From NCBI GenBank assembly GCA_963736695.1, contig CAVTPU010000001.1, forward strand, positions 1,446,058 to 1,510,057: a stretch of DNA of 64,000 bases, written 5' to 3'. Of the stretch, positions 53,004-62,321 are shown in pieces. Source of the stretch: CAVTPU01 sp963736695 (lineage in GTDB: Bacteria > Actinomycetota > Actinomycetes > Mycobacteriales > Micromonosporaceae). The first letter of the stretch is position 1. Each line of letters opens with the position of its first letter. The notes beneath the pieces are model-generated. The model worked only from the letters and a program-made list of their open reading frames with translations. It had not been told where the DNA came from and did no database searches. Made by a program: the position numbers and the translations under genes.

Positions 53004-55601
53004 TCAGTTTTGCGCGGGAACCGCGCACGCGGGCGAGTCGGCCCAGCCGGAGTCGCGCACGAGGGCCGTGGCGGCGGCGACGGTCAACGGCTCGTGAAAC
53101 AGGTAGCCCTGGGCGGCGCCCACCCCCAACTCGCACAACGCGGTCCGCTGATTCGCAAACTCGACCCCCTCGGCGACGATGCGCAGGCCGAGGTCGCGGG
53201 CCATCTCGATGGTGGCCCGCACGATCGCCGCGACCTCGGGCGAGTCGTCCATCTCGGCGACGAAACTCCGGTCGATCTTTACCTCGTCGACCCGGAACCG
53301 CGCGAGGAACTTCAGTGACGCCGCACCCGTTCCGAAGTCGTCAATGGAGATCTGCACACCGGCCGCACGAAGCTGGGCGAGCACCGGCTCGACCAGCTCA
53401 TGCTCCACTTCGGACACTCGCTCGGTCACCTCGAGCACCAGTTGCTGCGCGGGAATTCGATGCTGCGTGAGCAGGTCCAACACCCGGGTCGGCAGCTGCT
53501 CGTCGAGCATGCACCGTGCGCTGAGATTGACGCCGACTGGCAGCCGCACGCCATGCTCCGACCATTGCGCCGCCACCGCGAGAGCTAGATCGAGAACATG
53601 ATAAGTCAGCCCCGCGACGAGGTCACTATTTTCGATGACGTCCATGAAGTCCTGCGGCAGCAACAGTCCCCGCCGTGGATGCTGCCACCGCGCCAACGCC
53701 TCGACAGCCACCAGATCTCCGCTGATGAGATCGACAGTTGGCAATAACATGATCGCGAGCTGGTCGGTCGTGGACAGCGCGTCGCGCAGATCGGCGAGCA
53801 GCGCGAGCCGGTCACTGTGCATCACATCGCTGGACCAGTCATAGCACGCGACCCCCATGCCCTCCCGCTTCGCATGATGCAGGGCAAGTTCTGCGCGGCG
53901 CGCCAGCTCGGTCATGTCACACGCCCCGGCCGTCGCGACCGCGACACCCGCCGACGCCTCCCGGGTGATGACCATGCCGGAGATCTCAATCGGTGCGGCC
54001 AACGTCGCGGTGAGTCGCCGGGCACGATCCAATGGGTACGTCCAACGCCCGTGCTCACGCTCGTCCGGCCCGTCGCCGGTTCGATCCCCATTGGTTGATT
54101 CCGGGTGGTCCGATGGCACAGCAGAGGCCGGCGTCGTCACAATGATCGCGAACTCGTCACCGCCGAACCGACCGATGAGCTCGCCGGGCTGCCTCGCCAG
54201 ATCGAGCCGATGTGCGAGTTGTTCGAGAAGCAGATCTCCGGCCGCGTGGCCCAGGCTTTCGTTGACATTTCTGAACTTGTCGATGTCGAGAAGAATCATC
54301 GCGACGAGGTCGTCGGGCCGCATGCGGGTGAGCTCGGCGTTGCCCCGTGCCACCAACGCCGACCGATTGCTGAGGTTGGTGAGGGGGTCGTGGACGGCGT
54401 CATAGGCGCTGCGCGCGGTCATCGCCTGCAACCGCCAGTGGGTCGCGGCGTCATGCAGGGCCGACGCCAACGCGTCCGCGAAGGTCGAGACAGCGAGTTG
54501 GTCCGGCGTGGTGAATTCGATCGGCCGGTCGAAACGCAGCACCAACTCGCCGAGGTGCCGGCCACCGACGACGAGGCGCCGGGAGATCTTCTCCACGACG
54601 CCCAGCTCCGCCGACGATGTGCGCGCGGTCTCGGCGGTGGGGTCGGCGACCATCTCGGTTTGAACGTGGCCGCCACGCAGCCGATAGCTGTGGCGCGCTC
54701 CGGTGGCGCGCATCAACGCGACCTCGACCTCGTCGGCGCCGAAGAGCCCGGCGGCGCCGTCCAGTGCCGAGGCGACGACATGCTGCTCGTCGAGGTGGTT
54801 GAGGTCGCGTGTGGCGTCGGCGAGCGCGGTCCAGGTTCGGCTCTCCTGGACGCTCCGCGCCTGGTGTGTGTAGAGCTGGTGGATCACCAGCAGAACCGGT
54901 GCGAGCACCGCGAGCCATCGAGGATCGAGCGCGATCACCGCCGCGACGGTGAAGCTCACGGCGAGATTGCCCAGGAGCATGTGGAGGTTCAGAGTGATCG
55001 TACGGGTCCAGACCGCCATGAATTCGTTGTGGGACGTCCCCGCAACCCAGGCCGAGACGAGCAGGCCCGTGACGATGAAGTGGGCGAGCGCGGCGAGCAA
55101 CAACGCCGCGAAGGTCTGCGGCTGGTCGAGGCCCACCCGCACAGGCACGGTCGGGCTCGTCATCGTCATCGCGACGGCCGACGCCACCGATCCGCCGACG
55201 GTGACCAGCCAGAATGAGTAATAGACGCGTCCGCGTTGGGCTCGCCCGGCGCCGGCGGCCCGATAGAGGTGGCCGATCGCGGCGCCGACTGCGATCACCG
55301 CCGGAGCCCACACGGGCGGGACGAGACAGAGGATCGCCACGATCCCGACCTCGCCCCAGCCGTGATGAACGGTGGCCGAACCGACCCGAAGCTGCACTCG
55401 CGCGAGTTGGGTCGCCGCGAAGGCTCCCGCTGCCAGCGCGAGCATCAACGGGGTCAGTGGCGCGGAGATTCGAACCGCCACCGCGACGGCGGCACCGACG
55501 CTGAGCAGTGCGCCGACCGCGACGAGGGCACGCAGAAGAAAGAACCGGGCGGGTGCCATCACGGTCGCCCTGGCATCGACTCCGTCGCCGGCGCCGGTCA
55601 T
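53004..55601 (-). CDS. membrane-anchored GGDEF-EAL cyclic-di-GMP enzyme
   Basis: This 865-residue protein has about six N-terminal helices, a linker GAF-like region, a diguanylate cyclase domain with intact GRFGGDEFA and no RxxD inhibitory site, and a phosphodiesterase domain with EALARWQHP, ISIDDFGTG and EGVE, all compatible with activity. The ATG at 55601 follows GGAGGGGG; earlier in-frame codons to 55742 lack a ribosome site. It may synthesise or degrade cyclic-di-GMP. A CRP-like site lies about 110 bases upstream. Confidence 0.9.
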   Translation of the reverse strand: MTGAGDGVDARATVMAPARFFLLRALVAVGALLSVGAAVAVAVRISAPLTPLMLALAAGAFAATQLARVQLRVGSATVHHGWGEVGIVAILCLVPPVWAPAVIAVGAAIGHLYRAAGAGRAQRGRVYYSFWLVTVGGSVASAVAMTMTSPTVPVRVGLDQPQTFAALLLAALAHFIVTGLLVSAWVAGTSHNEFMAVWTRTITLNLHMLLGNLAVSFTVAAVIALDPRWLAVLAPVLLVIHQLYTHQARSVQESRTWTALADATRDLNHLDEQHVVASALDGAAGLFGADEVEVALMRATGARHSYRLRGGHVQTEMVADPTAETARTSSAELGVVEKISRRLVVGGRHLGELVLRFDRPIEFTTPDQLAVSTFADALASALHDAATHWRLQAMTARSAYDAVHDPLTNLSNRSALVARGNAELTRMRPDDLVAMILLDIDKFRNVNESLGHAAGDLLLEQLAHRLDLARQPGELIGRFGGDEFAIIVTTPASAVPSDHPESTNGDRTGDGPDEREHGRWTYPLDRARRLTATLAAPIEISGMVITREASAGVAVATAGACDMTELARRAELALHHAKREGMGVACYDWSSDVMHSDRLALLADLRDALSTTDQLAIMLLPTVDLISGDLVAVEALARWQHPRRGLLLPQDFMDVIENSDLVAGLTYHVLDLALAVAAQWSEHGVRLPVGVNLSARCMLDEQLPTRVLDLLTQHRIPAQQLVLEVTERVSEVEHELVEPVLAQLRAAGVQISIDDFGTGAASLKFLARFRVDEVKIDRSFVAEMDDSPEVAAIVRATIEMARDLGLRIVAEGVEFANQRTALCELGVGAAQGYLFHEPLTVAAATALVRDSGWADSPACAVPAQN

Positions 55602-55704
55602 ATCCCCCTCCGGGAATGCCGAGTGATGATGTGGCTCAGGTCGGGAGATTAATCGGTTGACGGCGGGAAAGCCATTAACACCGAGAAATACAGCAATAAA
55701 TCTT

Positions 55705-55720
55705 GTGACTTGCGTCACGC
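55705..55720. promoter_or_regulatory. CRP-like site upstream of the GGDEF-EAL gene
   Basis: TGTGACTTGCGTCACG fits GTGA-N6-TCAC. It lies in the 324-base, relatively AT-rich gap 55602-55925 upstream of the GGDEF-EAL gene. The same gap has two direct GCATTCA copies near 55830-55850. No gene is recognised there. Confidence 0.55.
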
Positions 55721-55925
55721 ATGGCAACCATATGCAATCCATCGAAATAGGCGATTACGCAGGTCACGTCGACGCGAGGGGATACGACTTCGGCATGGTG
55801 CGCTCAAATCGGGCGACTCGCGCAACTTATATGCATTCAGTGCATTCAATGTCGCACAGTGTCGTCGGGCATGTGACCCGAGCCCAAATCACGACGTCGC
55901 CCACACGGCGAGCCGAAGTGGTGAG

Positions 55926-56177
55926 CTAAACGGCGGCGGTGTCGCCGGACTCTGCCGCGCGGGCCTCGACGACGGCGGGCCCGCGCGGGCCCGCCGGGGG
56001 CATGCCGGTGGCCGGCGAGTCGAAGCTCTCCGGCAGACGGCGCAGACGCTTGCTCATGTTTCGGACGAGAAAAACCGTGGCGATGATCAAGAGAAGAATG
56101 ATCACGAGACCGGTCGGACCGGCGAGCCCGCCCGAACGAGTGTCGCCGAAGTTGTTCTCCGCCAGAAAATTGATCAT
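55926..56177 (-). CDS. small single-helix membrane protein next to mca
   Basis: This 83-residue protein has one hydrophobic helix (TGLVIILLLIIATVFLV, about residues 21-37), a basic patch NMSKRLRRLP and a Pro/Ala-rich tail. The ATG at 56177 has GAGG nine bases upstream. It follows mca by 42 bases and is likely cotranscribed. Function unknown. Confidence 0.75.
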   Translation of the reverse strand: MINFLAENNFGDTRSGGLAGPTGLVIILLLIIATVFLVRNMSKRLRRLPESFDSPATGMPPAGPRGPAVVEARAAESGDTAAV

Positions 56178-56219
56178 CACGGCCGTCCTCTCCACCTCTG
56201 GCCGACCACGCTACGCCGG

Positions 56220-57125
56220 TCAGGAACGAACCGACTGCCCGGGCTCCACGAGCTCTCGGACGCCGGCGAAGAGGTCATCTTCCGGAGTCGGGGCAGAAAC
56301 CAGCGAGCGGGCCCGCTCGTAGTCCTCGGTCGGCCAGGCGGCGCGTTGGATCTCCAGCGGCACCTTGAACCAAAAACCCTCGGGATCGACCTGAGTGGCG
56401 TGGGCGCGCAGGGCGTCGTCGCGAACGGAAAAATAGTCGTCGCAGACGACCTTCGTGGTAACTCGGGGCCCCTTGTCTCGGGCGTCGTCGCTGCCGCCCC
56501 AGTTCTCCAGCCATTCGGTGAACGGCGACTCCCGGCCGGCCGCGATGACGGCCTCGTGCAGCGCGGTGACGCGCTCTTTGGAGAACGTCATGTGGTAATA
56601 GAGCTTGAGCGGCTGCCAGGGCTCGCCTGCGCCGACGAAACGATCCGGGTCGCCGGCCGCGTCGAAGGCGACGACGCTGACGGTGTGACACATGATGTGG
56701 TCGGGATGTGGATATCCGCCCTCCTCGTCATAGGTCAGGACGACGTGCGGACGAAACTCCCGCATCAGTCGCACGAGGGGCTCGGCGGCGGTCTGCGGAT
56801 CGGCGAGAGCGAAGCAGTCCTCAGGCAGCGGCGGCAGTGGATCACCCTCGGGCAGCCCGGAGTCGACGAAACCCAACCACTCTTGGCGTACGCCGAGAAT
56901 CCGTCGGGCGTTCTCCATCTCGTCCCGCCGGATCGTGGTGATGTTCTCCCAGACCTCCGGCCGGTCGAGCTGAGGGTTCAGCACACTGCCCCGTTCCCCT
57001 CCGGTGCAGGTGACGACCATGACGTCGACGCCCTCGGCGACATAGCGGGCCATCGTCGCCGCGCCCTTGCTCGACTCGTCGTCGGGGTGCGCGTGCACGG
57101 CCATCAGCCGCAGACCGTTCGCCAT
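56220..57125 (-). CDS. mca: mycothiol S-conjugate amidase
   Basis: It cleaves mycothiol-electrophile conjugates to release a mercapturic acid for export. The LmbE-type zinc motif AHPDDE near residue 11 and HPDH around residue 139 are seen, with GGERGS. The ATG at 57125 gives MANGLRLMAVHAH, as in relatives, and has GGGAG eight bases upstream; a GTG at 57140 is also well placed. It is a likely SigR target, which cannot be confirmed here. Confidence 0.94.
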   Translation of the reverse strand: MANGLRLMAVHAHPDDESSKGAATMARYVAEGVDVMVVTCTGGERGSVLNPQLDRPEVWENITTIRRDEMENARRILGVRQEWLGFVDSGLPEGDPLPPLPEDCFALADPQTAAEPLVRLMREFRPHVVLTYDEEGGYPHPDHIMCHTVSVVAFDAAGDPDRFVGAGEPWQPLKLYYHMTFSKERVTALHEAVIAAGRESPFTEWLENWGGSDDARDKGPRVTTKVVCDDYFSVRDDALRAHATQVDPEGFWFKVPLEIQRAAWPTEDYERARSLVSAPTPEDDLFAGVRELVEPGQSVRS

Positions 57126-57426
57126 TCCGGGGTCTCCCACCGTGTTCCTTTCACGCCACGCCGCGAGATGCCCGCAGCTATGAGGTTGTCAAGGCTAACC
57201 TAGCGCGAGCGGAGAGTGTGGCCCCATCCGATCGGCGGCGGCGCTGACTCCCGCCTCACTCACGTTGAACGCCGCCGACACCCAGAATCGACTTCCCGGC
57301 CTAAACCCCTAGCGCTGGTACCTTGGAAAGTCCGACAATCTGTCGTACCCCGTACGTAGCGTTACTGCATTTGTACGCACTGACTACGCTCGTCGCACGC
57401 ACTGATCGAGCAGCCGAGGAGATGCC
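57126..57426. other. 301-bp divergent space between mca and greA
   Basis: No gene is supported. The region contains AGGTT (57183-57187) and AACCT (57197-57201), a poor match to an iron box, and two CGCACTGA copies just before greA. Promoters for mca and greA must lie here but no convincing -35/-10 pair was seen. Confidence 0.5.
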
Positions 57427-57927
57427 GTGTCCACTTCTGACCGCGACGCGTCCGCGACCTGGTTGTCGCAAGACGCACACGACCGGCTCCAAGCGGAACT
57501 TACGCAGCTCATCGCCGATCGCCCCACGATCGCCGCCGAGATCAACGCCCGCCGGGAAGAGGGCGACCTGCGCGAGAACGGCGGATATCACGCCGCTCGC
57601 GAAGAACAGGGAAAGATGGAGGGTCGCATCCGCTACCTTCAGGAGCTGCTGCGCACCGCCCAGGTCGGCGACGCGCCGGTCAGCGACACGGTGGCGCCCG
57701 GAACGGTGGTGACGATCTATTTCGAAGATGACGAGACGGACACGGAGAAATTCCTGCTTGGCTCGCGGGAAATCTCGTCGACGACCGACCTGACCGTCTA
57801 TAGCCCGGAGTCGGCGCTCGGCCGGGCGATTCTCGGCGCCCGGAAGGGCCAGACCGTCAGCTATACCGCGCCGAGCGGCAAGGACATCAAGGTCACCGTG
57901 GTCGCGTTCGAGGCATTCGCCGGGTGA
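57427..57927 (+). CDS. greA: transcription elongation factor GreA
   Basis: This 166-residue factor rescues backtracked RNA polymerase. The N-terminal coiled coil carries the tip motif GDLRENGGYHAAREEQ with the catalytic Asp and Glu, and the C-terminal domain has the SPESALGRAILGARKG pattern. The GTG start has GAGGAG five bases upstream. It is divergent from mca and convergent with ilvA. Confidence 0.95.
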   Translation: MSTSDRDASATWLSQDAHDRLQAELTQLIADRPTIAAEINARREEGDLRENGGYHAAREEQGKMEGRIRYLQELLRTAQVGDAPVSDTVAPGTVVTIYFEDDETDTEKFLLGSREISSTTDLTVYSPESALGRAILGARKGQTVSYTAPSGKDIKVTVVAFEAFAG

Positions 57928-57948
57928 GGTGACGCCGTTGGGGGCGAA

Positions 57949-59172
57949 TCACAGACTCACCCGATAGCCACGGTCACGCAGCACTCGCAACAGCCGTTCG
58001 CTGTGTTCGGGGCCGCGGGTCTCCACCGAGAGCTCCACATTGGCCTCCCCGAGACGCAGCCGGGAGTCATGTCGGCGATGGTCCACATCGTCCACATTGG
58101 CGCCTTCGGTTCCTATGAGCGTGAGCAACGCGGCCAGCTCGCCCGGCCGATCGACGCACCGCACCGTGAACCGCAGAAAACGCCCTGCGGCCACCAGACC
58201 GTGCTCGATGACCCGCACCATTAACAATGGATCGATATTGCCGCCGGAAAGCACAGCCACCGCCGGGGTCGGCACGGCGACGGCGCCGACGAGCAACGCG
58301 GCGACCGCCGCCGCGCCGGCCGGCTCCACCACCAGCTTGGCCCGCTCGAGCAGCATCACCAGGGCTTGGGAGATCTCCTCGTCGGCGACAGTGACGACGT
58401 CGTCGACGAGTTGGCTCACATGGGTGAAGGTGATGTCGCCGGGTCTGCCGACCGAGATGCCGTCGGCGATGGTCGAACACCCGGACAGTCGCACCGGATG
58501 CCCGGCCCGCAGCGATGGCGGCACTGCGGCGGCTCCCACCGCCTGCACCCCGACAACGTGAATCTTCGGATTGATGGCTTTCGCGGCGGCCGCGACCCCG
58601 GAGATGAGCCCCCCGCCGCCGATCGACGTGATGATGGTGCGCACATCCGGGCACTGCTCGAGGATCTCCAGCGCCACCGTGCCCTGCCCGGCGATGACAT
58701 CGGGGTGGTCGAACGGATGAATGAAGACCGCACCTCGCTCGTCGGCGAACGCCTTCGCCTCCACCAACGTGTCGTCGACCGTGTCGCCGGCCAGACACAC
58801 GCTCGCGCCGTACCCCTTGGTCGCCGCGACTTTGGGCAGGGGCGCGCCCACCGGCATGAAGACCGTGGCGGTGGTGCCGAGTAGTTCGGCGGCGAGCGCG
58901 ACTCCTTGGGCGTGGTTGCCGGCGCTCGCGGCGACGACCCCCCGCGACCGTTCCTCTGGAGTCAGCCTGGCGATGCGCACATAGGCCCCACGCACCTTGA
59001 ACGATCCGGCGCGCTGAATGTTCTCGCATTTGAACCACACCGGGCCGCCGAGCTTGGCGGTGAGAAGCCGACTGGGCTCCAACGGGGTGACCCGCACGAT
59101 GCCCGCGAGTGTCGCCCGCGCCCGCTCGATCTCGTCCAACCCCACCAGGGTGGCGGCCTGATCATCGCTCAT
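57949..59172 (-). CDS. ilvA: threonine ammonia-lyase with single ACT domain
   Basis: This pyridoxal-phosphate enzyme deaminates threonine to 2-oxobutyrate. It has 407 residues with the cofactor Lys in AGSFKVRGAY, ASAGNHAQGVA, and the phosphate loop SIGGGGLISG. A single C-terminal ACT domain (about 325-407) provides regulation, as in the TdcB-like short form. It is separated from metB by a strong terminator. Confidence 0.92.
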   Translation of the reverse strand: MSDDQAATLVGLDEIERARATLAGIVRVTPLEPSRLLTAKLGGPVWFKCENIQRAGSFKVRGAYVRIARLTPEERSRGVVAASAGNHAQGVALAAELLGTTATVFMPVGAPLPKVAATKGYGASVCLAGDTVDDTLVEAKAFADERGAVFIHPFDHPDVIAGQGTVALEILEQCPDVRTIITSIGGGGLISGVAAAAKAINPKIHVVGVQAVGAAAVPPSLRAGHPVRLSGCSTIADGISVGRPGDITFTHVSQLVDDVVTVADEEISQALVMLLERAKLVVEPAGAAAVAALLVGAVAVPTPAVAVLSGGNIDPLLMVRVIEHGLVAAGRFLRFTVRCVDRPGELAALLTLIGTEGANVDDVDHRRHDSRLRLGEANVELSVETRGPEHSERLLRVLRDRGYRVSL

Positions 59173-59202
59173 GCGCCCGATGATGACACTTCAGCGGATG
59201 GT

Positions 59203-59248
59203 CCGACGGACACCCTGGCCGAACCAGCCCAGCCAGGGTGTCCGTCGG
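59203..59248 (-). terminator. terminator after metB
   Basis: CCGACGGACACCCTGGC (59203-59219) pairs perfectly with GCCAGGGTGTCCGTCGG (59232-59248) around a 12-base loop, nine bases beyond the metB stop on the minus strand. Confidence 0.88.
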
Positions 59249-59256
59249 GCGGTACG

Positions 59257-60396
59257 TCAGCCGAGTGCCGAGGTTAGGTCGCCGATGAGGTCATCGACCG
59301 ACTCGATGCCCACGGACAGGCGCACCAGGTCGGCCGGCACCTCCAGCGGCGAGCCGGCGGCGCTGGCGTGGGTCATGCGACCCGGGTGCTCGATGAGCGA
59401 CTCGACGCCGCCGAGGGATTCGCCGAGCACGAAGAGACGGGCCCTGTTGCAGATCTCGATCGCCTCGCCCTCGCCCCCGGTGACCCGGAAACTCACCATG
59501 CCACCGAAACGGCGCATCTGCGCGGCCGCGACCTTGTGACCGGGGTGCTCCGGCAGCCCCGGATAGAGCACCTGGCTGACCTTGGGGTGAGCGGCGAGGA
59601 ACTCCACGACGCGTTCGGCGTTGTCGCAGTGTCGGTCCATCCGCACGGCCAGGGTCTTCACCCCCCGCAGGGTGAGCCAGGCGTCGAACGGCCCGTTGAT
59701 GGCGCCCATCGAGTTCTGGTGGAACGCGAGCCGGTCGGCGAGCTCCGCGTCGGCGACGACGAGCGCGCCCCCGACCACGTCGGAGTGGCCGCCGACGTAT
59801 TTCGTGGTGGAGTGCACCACCACGTCGGCGCCGAGTGCCAGCGGCTGCTGCAGATAGGGGCTGGCGAAGGTGTTGTCGACGACGAGCCGGGCCCCGTGTT
59901 CGTGGGCCAGTGCCGCGAGCGCGGCGATGTCGGCGACGCCGAGCAGCGGGTTCGTCGGCGTCTCCACCCAGATGATCTTCGTTTCGGGGCGGAGCGCGGC
60001 GCGCACCGCGTCGACGTCATTGATCGCGGCTGCGGTCCAGGCCAGTCCCCACGGCTGGGCGACCTTGGAGAAGAGGCGATAGGTGCCGCCATAGGCGTCG
60101 TTGGGGATCACAACATGGTCGCCGGGCGCGCACAGGGCGCGCAGCAGGGTGTCCTCGGCGGCGAGCCCGCTCGCGAAGGTGAATCCCCGAGTGCCCTTTT
60201 CCAACGCGGCGAGGCACTCCTGCAACGCGTCGCGGGTGGGGTTCGTCGTGCGGGAATACTCATAACCCTCGCGAGGTGATCCGACCGCGTCCTGCGCATA
60301 GGTGGAGGTCTGGAAGATCGGCGGCACCACCGCGCCGGTGCGCTGCTCCGGGTCCTGCCCGGCGTGGATCGCCAACGTCTCGAAGCCTGGATTCAT
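59257..60396 (-). CDS. metB: cystathionine gamma-synthase/lyase-type enzyme
   Basis: This 379-residue pyridoxal-phosphate enzyme of the Cys/Met-metabolism family has YEYSRTTNPTRDALQ, FASGLAAEDTLLRAL and the cofactor Lys in HSTTKYVGGHSD. Gamma-synthase and gamma-lyase cannot be separated reliably by eye; the actinobacterial orthologue is usually annotated MetB. It may draw on the same aspartate-family pathway as asd. Confidence 0.9.
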   Translation of the reverse strand: MNPGFETLAIHAGQDPEQRTGAVVPPIFQTSTYAQDAVGSPREGYEYSRTTNPTRDALQECLAALEKGTRGFTFASGLAAEDTLLRALCAPGDHVVIPNDAYGGTYRLFSKVAQPWGLAWTAAAINDVDAVRAALRPETKIIWVETPTNPLLGVADIAALAALAHEHGARLVVDNTFASPYLQQPLALGADVVVHSTTKYVGGHSDVVGGALVVADAELADRLAFHQNSMGAINGPFDAWLTLRGVKTLAVRMDRHCDNAERVVEFLAAHPKVSQVLYPGLPEHPGHKVAAAQMRRFGGMVSFRVTGGEGEAIEICNRARLFVLGESLGGVESLIEHPGRMTHASAAGSPLEVPADLVRLSVGIESVDDLIGDLTSALG

Positions 60397-60425
60397 CAGC
60401 CGAGACTAGCGCCCGCGCTAGGGTC

Positions 60426-60866
60426 ATGGCCGTGGCGGAGTGTCTGTTCTGTGCGGCGTCGGCGGGAACTCTCCCGGTGGTCATGGTCTGGTCCACTGCC
60501 GACACGATCGCGTTCCTCGACCATCGGCCGGTCTTCAAGGGGCACGTGCTTGTCGTGCCGCGCGCCCACGCGTCGACGCTCACCGATCTCGATCCGGTGG
60601 CGATCGGCCCCTTCTTCGCGGCGGTCCAGCGGGTCGCTGGGGCCGTGGAGGCGGGGCTCGGCGCGGGCGGGAGTTTCGTGGCGATCAACAATCGGGTGAG
60701 CCAGTCCGTGCCACATCTGCACGCCCACGTCGTACCCAGAACCAAGGGTGATGGGCTGCGCGGATTCTTCTGGCCGCGCACCCGCTATGCCTCGACGGAG
60801 GAGGCGCACGACTATGCGGCCCGCCTGCGCGCCGTCCTCCCGGCGGCGGAGTCCGACGACACGTGA
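60426..60866 (+). CDS. HIT-family hydrolase
   Basis: This 146-residue nucleotide hydrolase or transferase has the histidine triad in VPHLHAHVVP and the start CLFCAASAG with a CxxC. It probably cleaves phosphoramidate or dinucleoside polyphosphate bonds. The ATG at 60426 follows CTAGGGTC with no Shine-Dalgarno, so it may be leaderless. It is divergent from metB. Confidence 0.88.
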   Translation: MAVAECLFCAASAGTLPVVMVWSTADTIAFLDHRPVFKGHVLVVPRAHASTLTDLDPVAIGPFFAAVQRVAGAVEAGLGAGGSFVAINNRVSQSVPHLHAHVVPRTKGDGLRGFFWPRTRYASTEEAHDYAARLRAVLPAAESDDT

Positions 60867-60926
60867 GCGGCCGTCGCCACCGGCGAGGCATGCTGGAGCC
60901 GTGCTTTCCCGCAGGGAGGATTTCAG

Positions 60927-61574
60927 ATGACCACCGCTCACGAGGCCCTGCCCGGCCGAGACACCGCCATGCCGGTCGTGGCGGGCCACACCGTGCTCGG
61001 CACACCACTGGTTGGACCGTGGCCCGCCGGCCACGAGGTCGCCTATCTCGCGATGGGCTGTTTCTGGGGGGCGGAGCGGCTGTTCTGGCCGATTCCCGGC
61101 GTTCGCAGCACGGCCGTGGGCTATCAAGGTGGATTTACCCCCAATCCCACGTACGAGGAGACCTGCTCGGGACGCACCGGACACGCCGAGACCGTCATGG
61201 TCGTCTTCGACCCCACCACCGTCGCCTACGTCGACCTGCTGAAGGTGTTCTGGGAGAACCACGACCCGACGCAGGGCATGCGGCAGGGCAACGACGTCGG
61301 CACGCAATACCGGTCGGCGATCTTCACGACCTCGGACGCGCAGTTGGCCGAGGCGATCGGGTCGCGTGACGCGTTCGCCCCAATCGTCGCGGCGGCGGGG
61401 CTTGGCCCGATCACCACCGAGATCGCGCCGGCCGGCCCGTTCTACTACGCCGAGGACTATCACCAGCAATATCTCTCCGACGCGAAGAACCCCCGTGACT
61501 GGTGTGGTATTTCGTCTAACGGCCTTACCTGCCCGGTCGGCATTACACAAAAAAGGCCTGTCCGGACCGACTAG
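60927..61574 (+). CDS. msrA: peptide methionine sulfoxide reductase MsrA
   Basis: It reduces methionine-S-sulfoxide in proteins. The active-site Cys is in MGCFWGAERLFW, and resolving cysteines are in WCGISSNGLTCPVG. The 215-residue form with an N-terminal extension is the long MsrA type. GGGAGG precedes the ATG. The last ten codons overlap the terminator stem, giving an atypical ITQKRPVRTD tail, perhaps altered by the adjoining element. Confidence 0.93.
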   Translation: MTTAHEALPGRDTAMPVVAGHTVLGTPLVGPWPAGHEVAYLAMGCFWGAERLFWPIPGVRSTAVGYQGGFTPNPTYEETCSGRTGHAETVMVVFDPTTVAYVDLLKVFWENHDPTQGMRQGNDVGTQYRSAIFTTSDAQLAEAIGSRDAFAPIVAAAGLGPITTEIAPAGPFYYAEDYHQQYLSDAKNPRDWCGISSNGLTCPVGITQKRPVRTD

Positions 61575-61593
61575 CTGTCAGTCCGAACAGGCC
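61555..61593 (+). terminator. terminator overlapping the msrA stop
   Basis: GGCCTGTCCGGAC (61555-61567) pairs with GTCCGAACAGGCC (61581-61593) with one mismatch; an A-run precedes the stem. It overlaps the end of msrA and marks the border with the accessory region. Confidence 0.72.
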
Positions 61594-61602
61594 CTCTGCC
61601 CT

Positions 61603-61803
61603 CTACGCTGCGCGGAGATATTCCCCAGCGGCGAGGATCTCGGCGATCCGAGGAGACCGAGCGGCACCCAAGTGGAGCAGTGTCGCAGTTAGCTCCGCGC
61701 GGGCTTCGGCGCTAATTTCGGTGCGCCACGCAACGCTGGAGTCAGATTCATCGGCGACGACATCACGCCTGCCCACTCCTGAAAGCCCGTCGATTCCGAT
61801 CAT
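61603..61803 (-). CDS. small hypothetical protein of the accessory element (66 residues)
   Basis: Starts at ATG 61803, overlapping the stop of the preceding 58-residue gene as ATGA. The C-terminal half is helical and alanine-rich (ISAEARAELTATLLHLGAARSPRI...). No family was recognised. A longer frame upstream is open but covers the neighbouring gene and is not preferred. Confidence 0.6.
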   Translation of the reverse strand: MIGIDGLSGVGRRDVVADESDSSVAWRTEISAEARAELTATLLHLGAARSPRIAEILAAGEYLRAA

Positions 61804-61976
61804 TTGGCGGCGTCCTCCTGGTCGGCGTGTGGGGTAGCGTCGAGGTAGATCCGTTCCAAGGTGGACGGTGGCCGATCCCGGTAGGACCGACTCACCGTGT
61901 GAATGTCGAGGATTTCCGCGAGTGCGGTGAGCATCGCGGCGTTCTCGGCGGTGCTTCCGTGCAGCCTGATGCGCAT
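61800..61976 (-). CDS. small hypothetical protein of the accessory element (58 residues)
   Basis: The protein begins MRIRLHGSTAENAAML and reads VSRSYRDRPPSTLERIYLD later; short proteins of this texture are common in actinobacterial integrative elements. Its start lies in a TGATG overlap with an upstream frame and its stop overlaps the next gene as ATGA, so translation may be coupled. Third-position GC is high. Function unknown. Confidence 0.62.
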   Translation of the reverse strand: MRIRLHGSTAENAAMLTALAEILDIHTVSRSYRDRPPSTLERIYLDATPHADQEDAAK

Positions 61977-62321
61977 CAGGACGTGTTTCCCTTCCTGACG
62001 TGGGTTTCTTGTGGGGCGGCTGGTTCGCGACGGTGGCGGGCTTCTGAGCGGCCCGTTGTAGGCGAATCTGAGCCAAGATCTTTGCTGGGGTGGAATGATG
62101 CGTACCGTCGTTTCGAGGACAGGCGGTCACTGAGCGCCGGTTCGCGTCGAGGATCCGGTCCCGGCTGGACTGTCGCGGCGGTGCGACGTCGGCTCGCCGG
62201 GTCGACGCGGAGCATCTCGGCATAACTAGGAGTTTTCCTCCAGCTTGCTCCGGAGAAATGCGGCCGGTTCCGGGGTGGAGGAACCGGCCGCATTTCGGGT
62301 GCGGGTCTGGCCTGTTGGGGG
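61977..62321 (-). other. ambiguous stretch upstream of the small element genes
   Basis: Two overlapping minus-strand frames are open. One from ATG 62223 has GGAGGA 13 bases upstream and reads through to 61603. The other stops at 61976 in the TGATG overlap and would suit coupling to the 58-residue gene. Neither product is recognised and third-position composition does not separate them clearly. Confidence 0.35.
62256..62295 (-). terminator. terminator after the DUF3631 gene
   Basis: AAATGCGGCCGGTTCC (62256-62271) and its complement (62280-62295) form a perfect 16-base-pair stem with an 8-base loop, 26 bases after the DUF3631 stop on the minus strand. Confidence 0.83.

Noticed and set aside
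57183..57201. Possible IdeR/DtxR iron box between mca and greA
   Set aside because: Only the right half matches; AGGTT and AACCT are nine bases apart rather than five, and neither neighbour is an iron gene.
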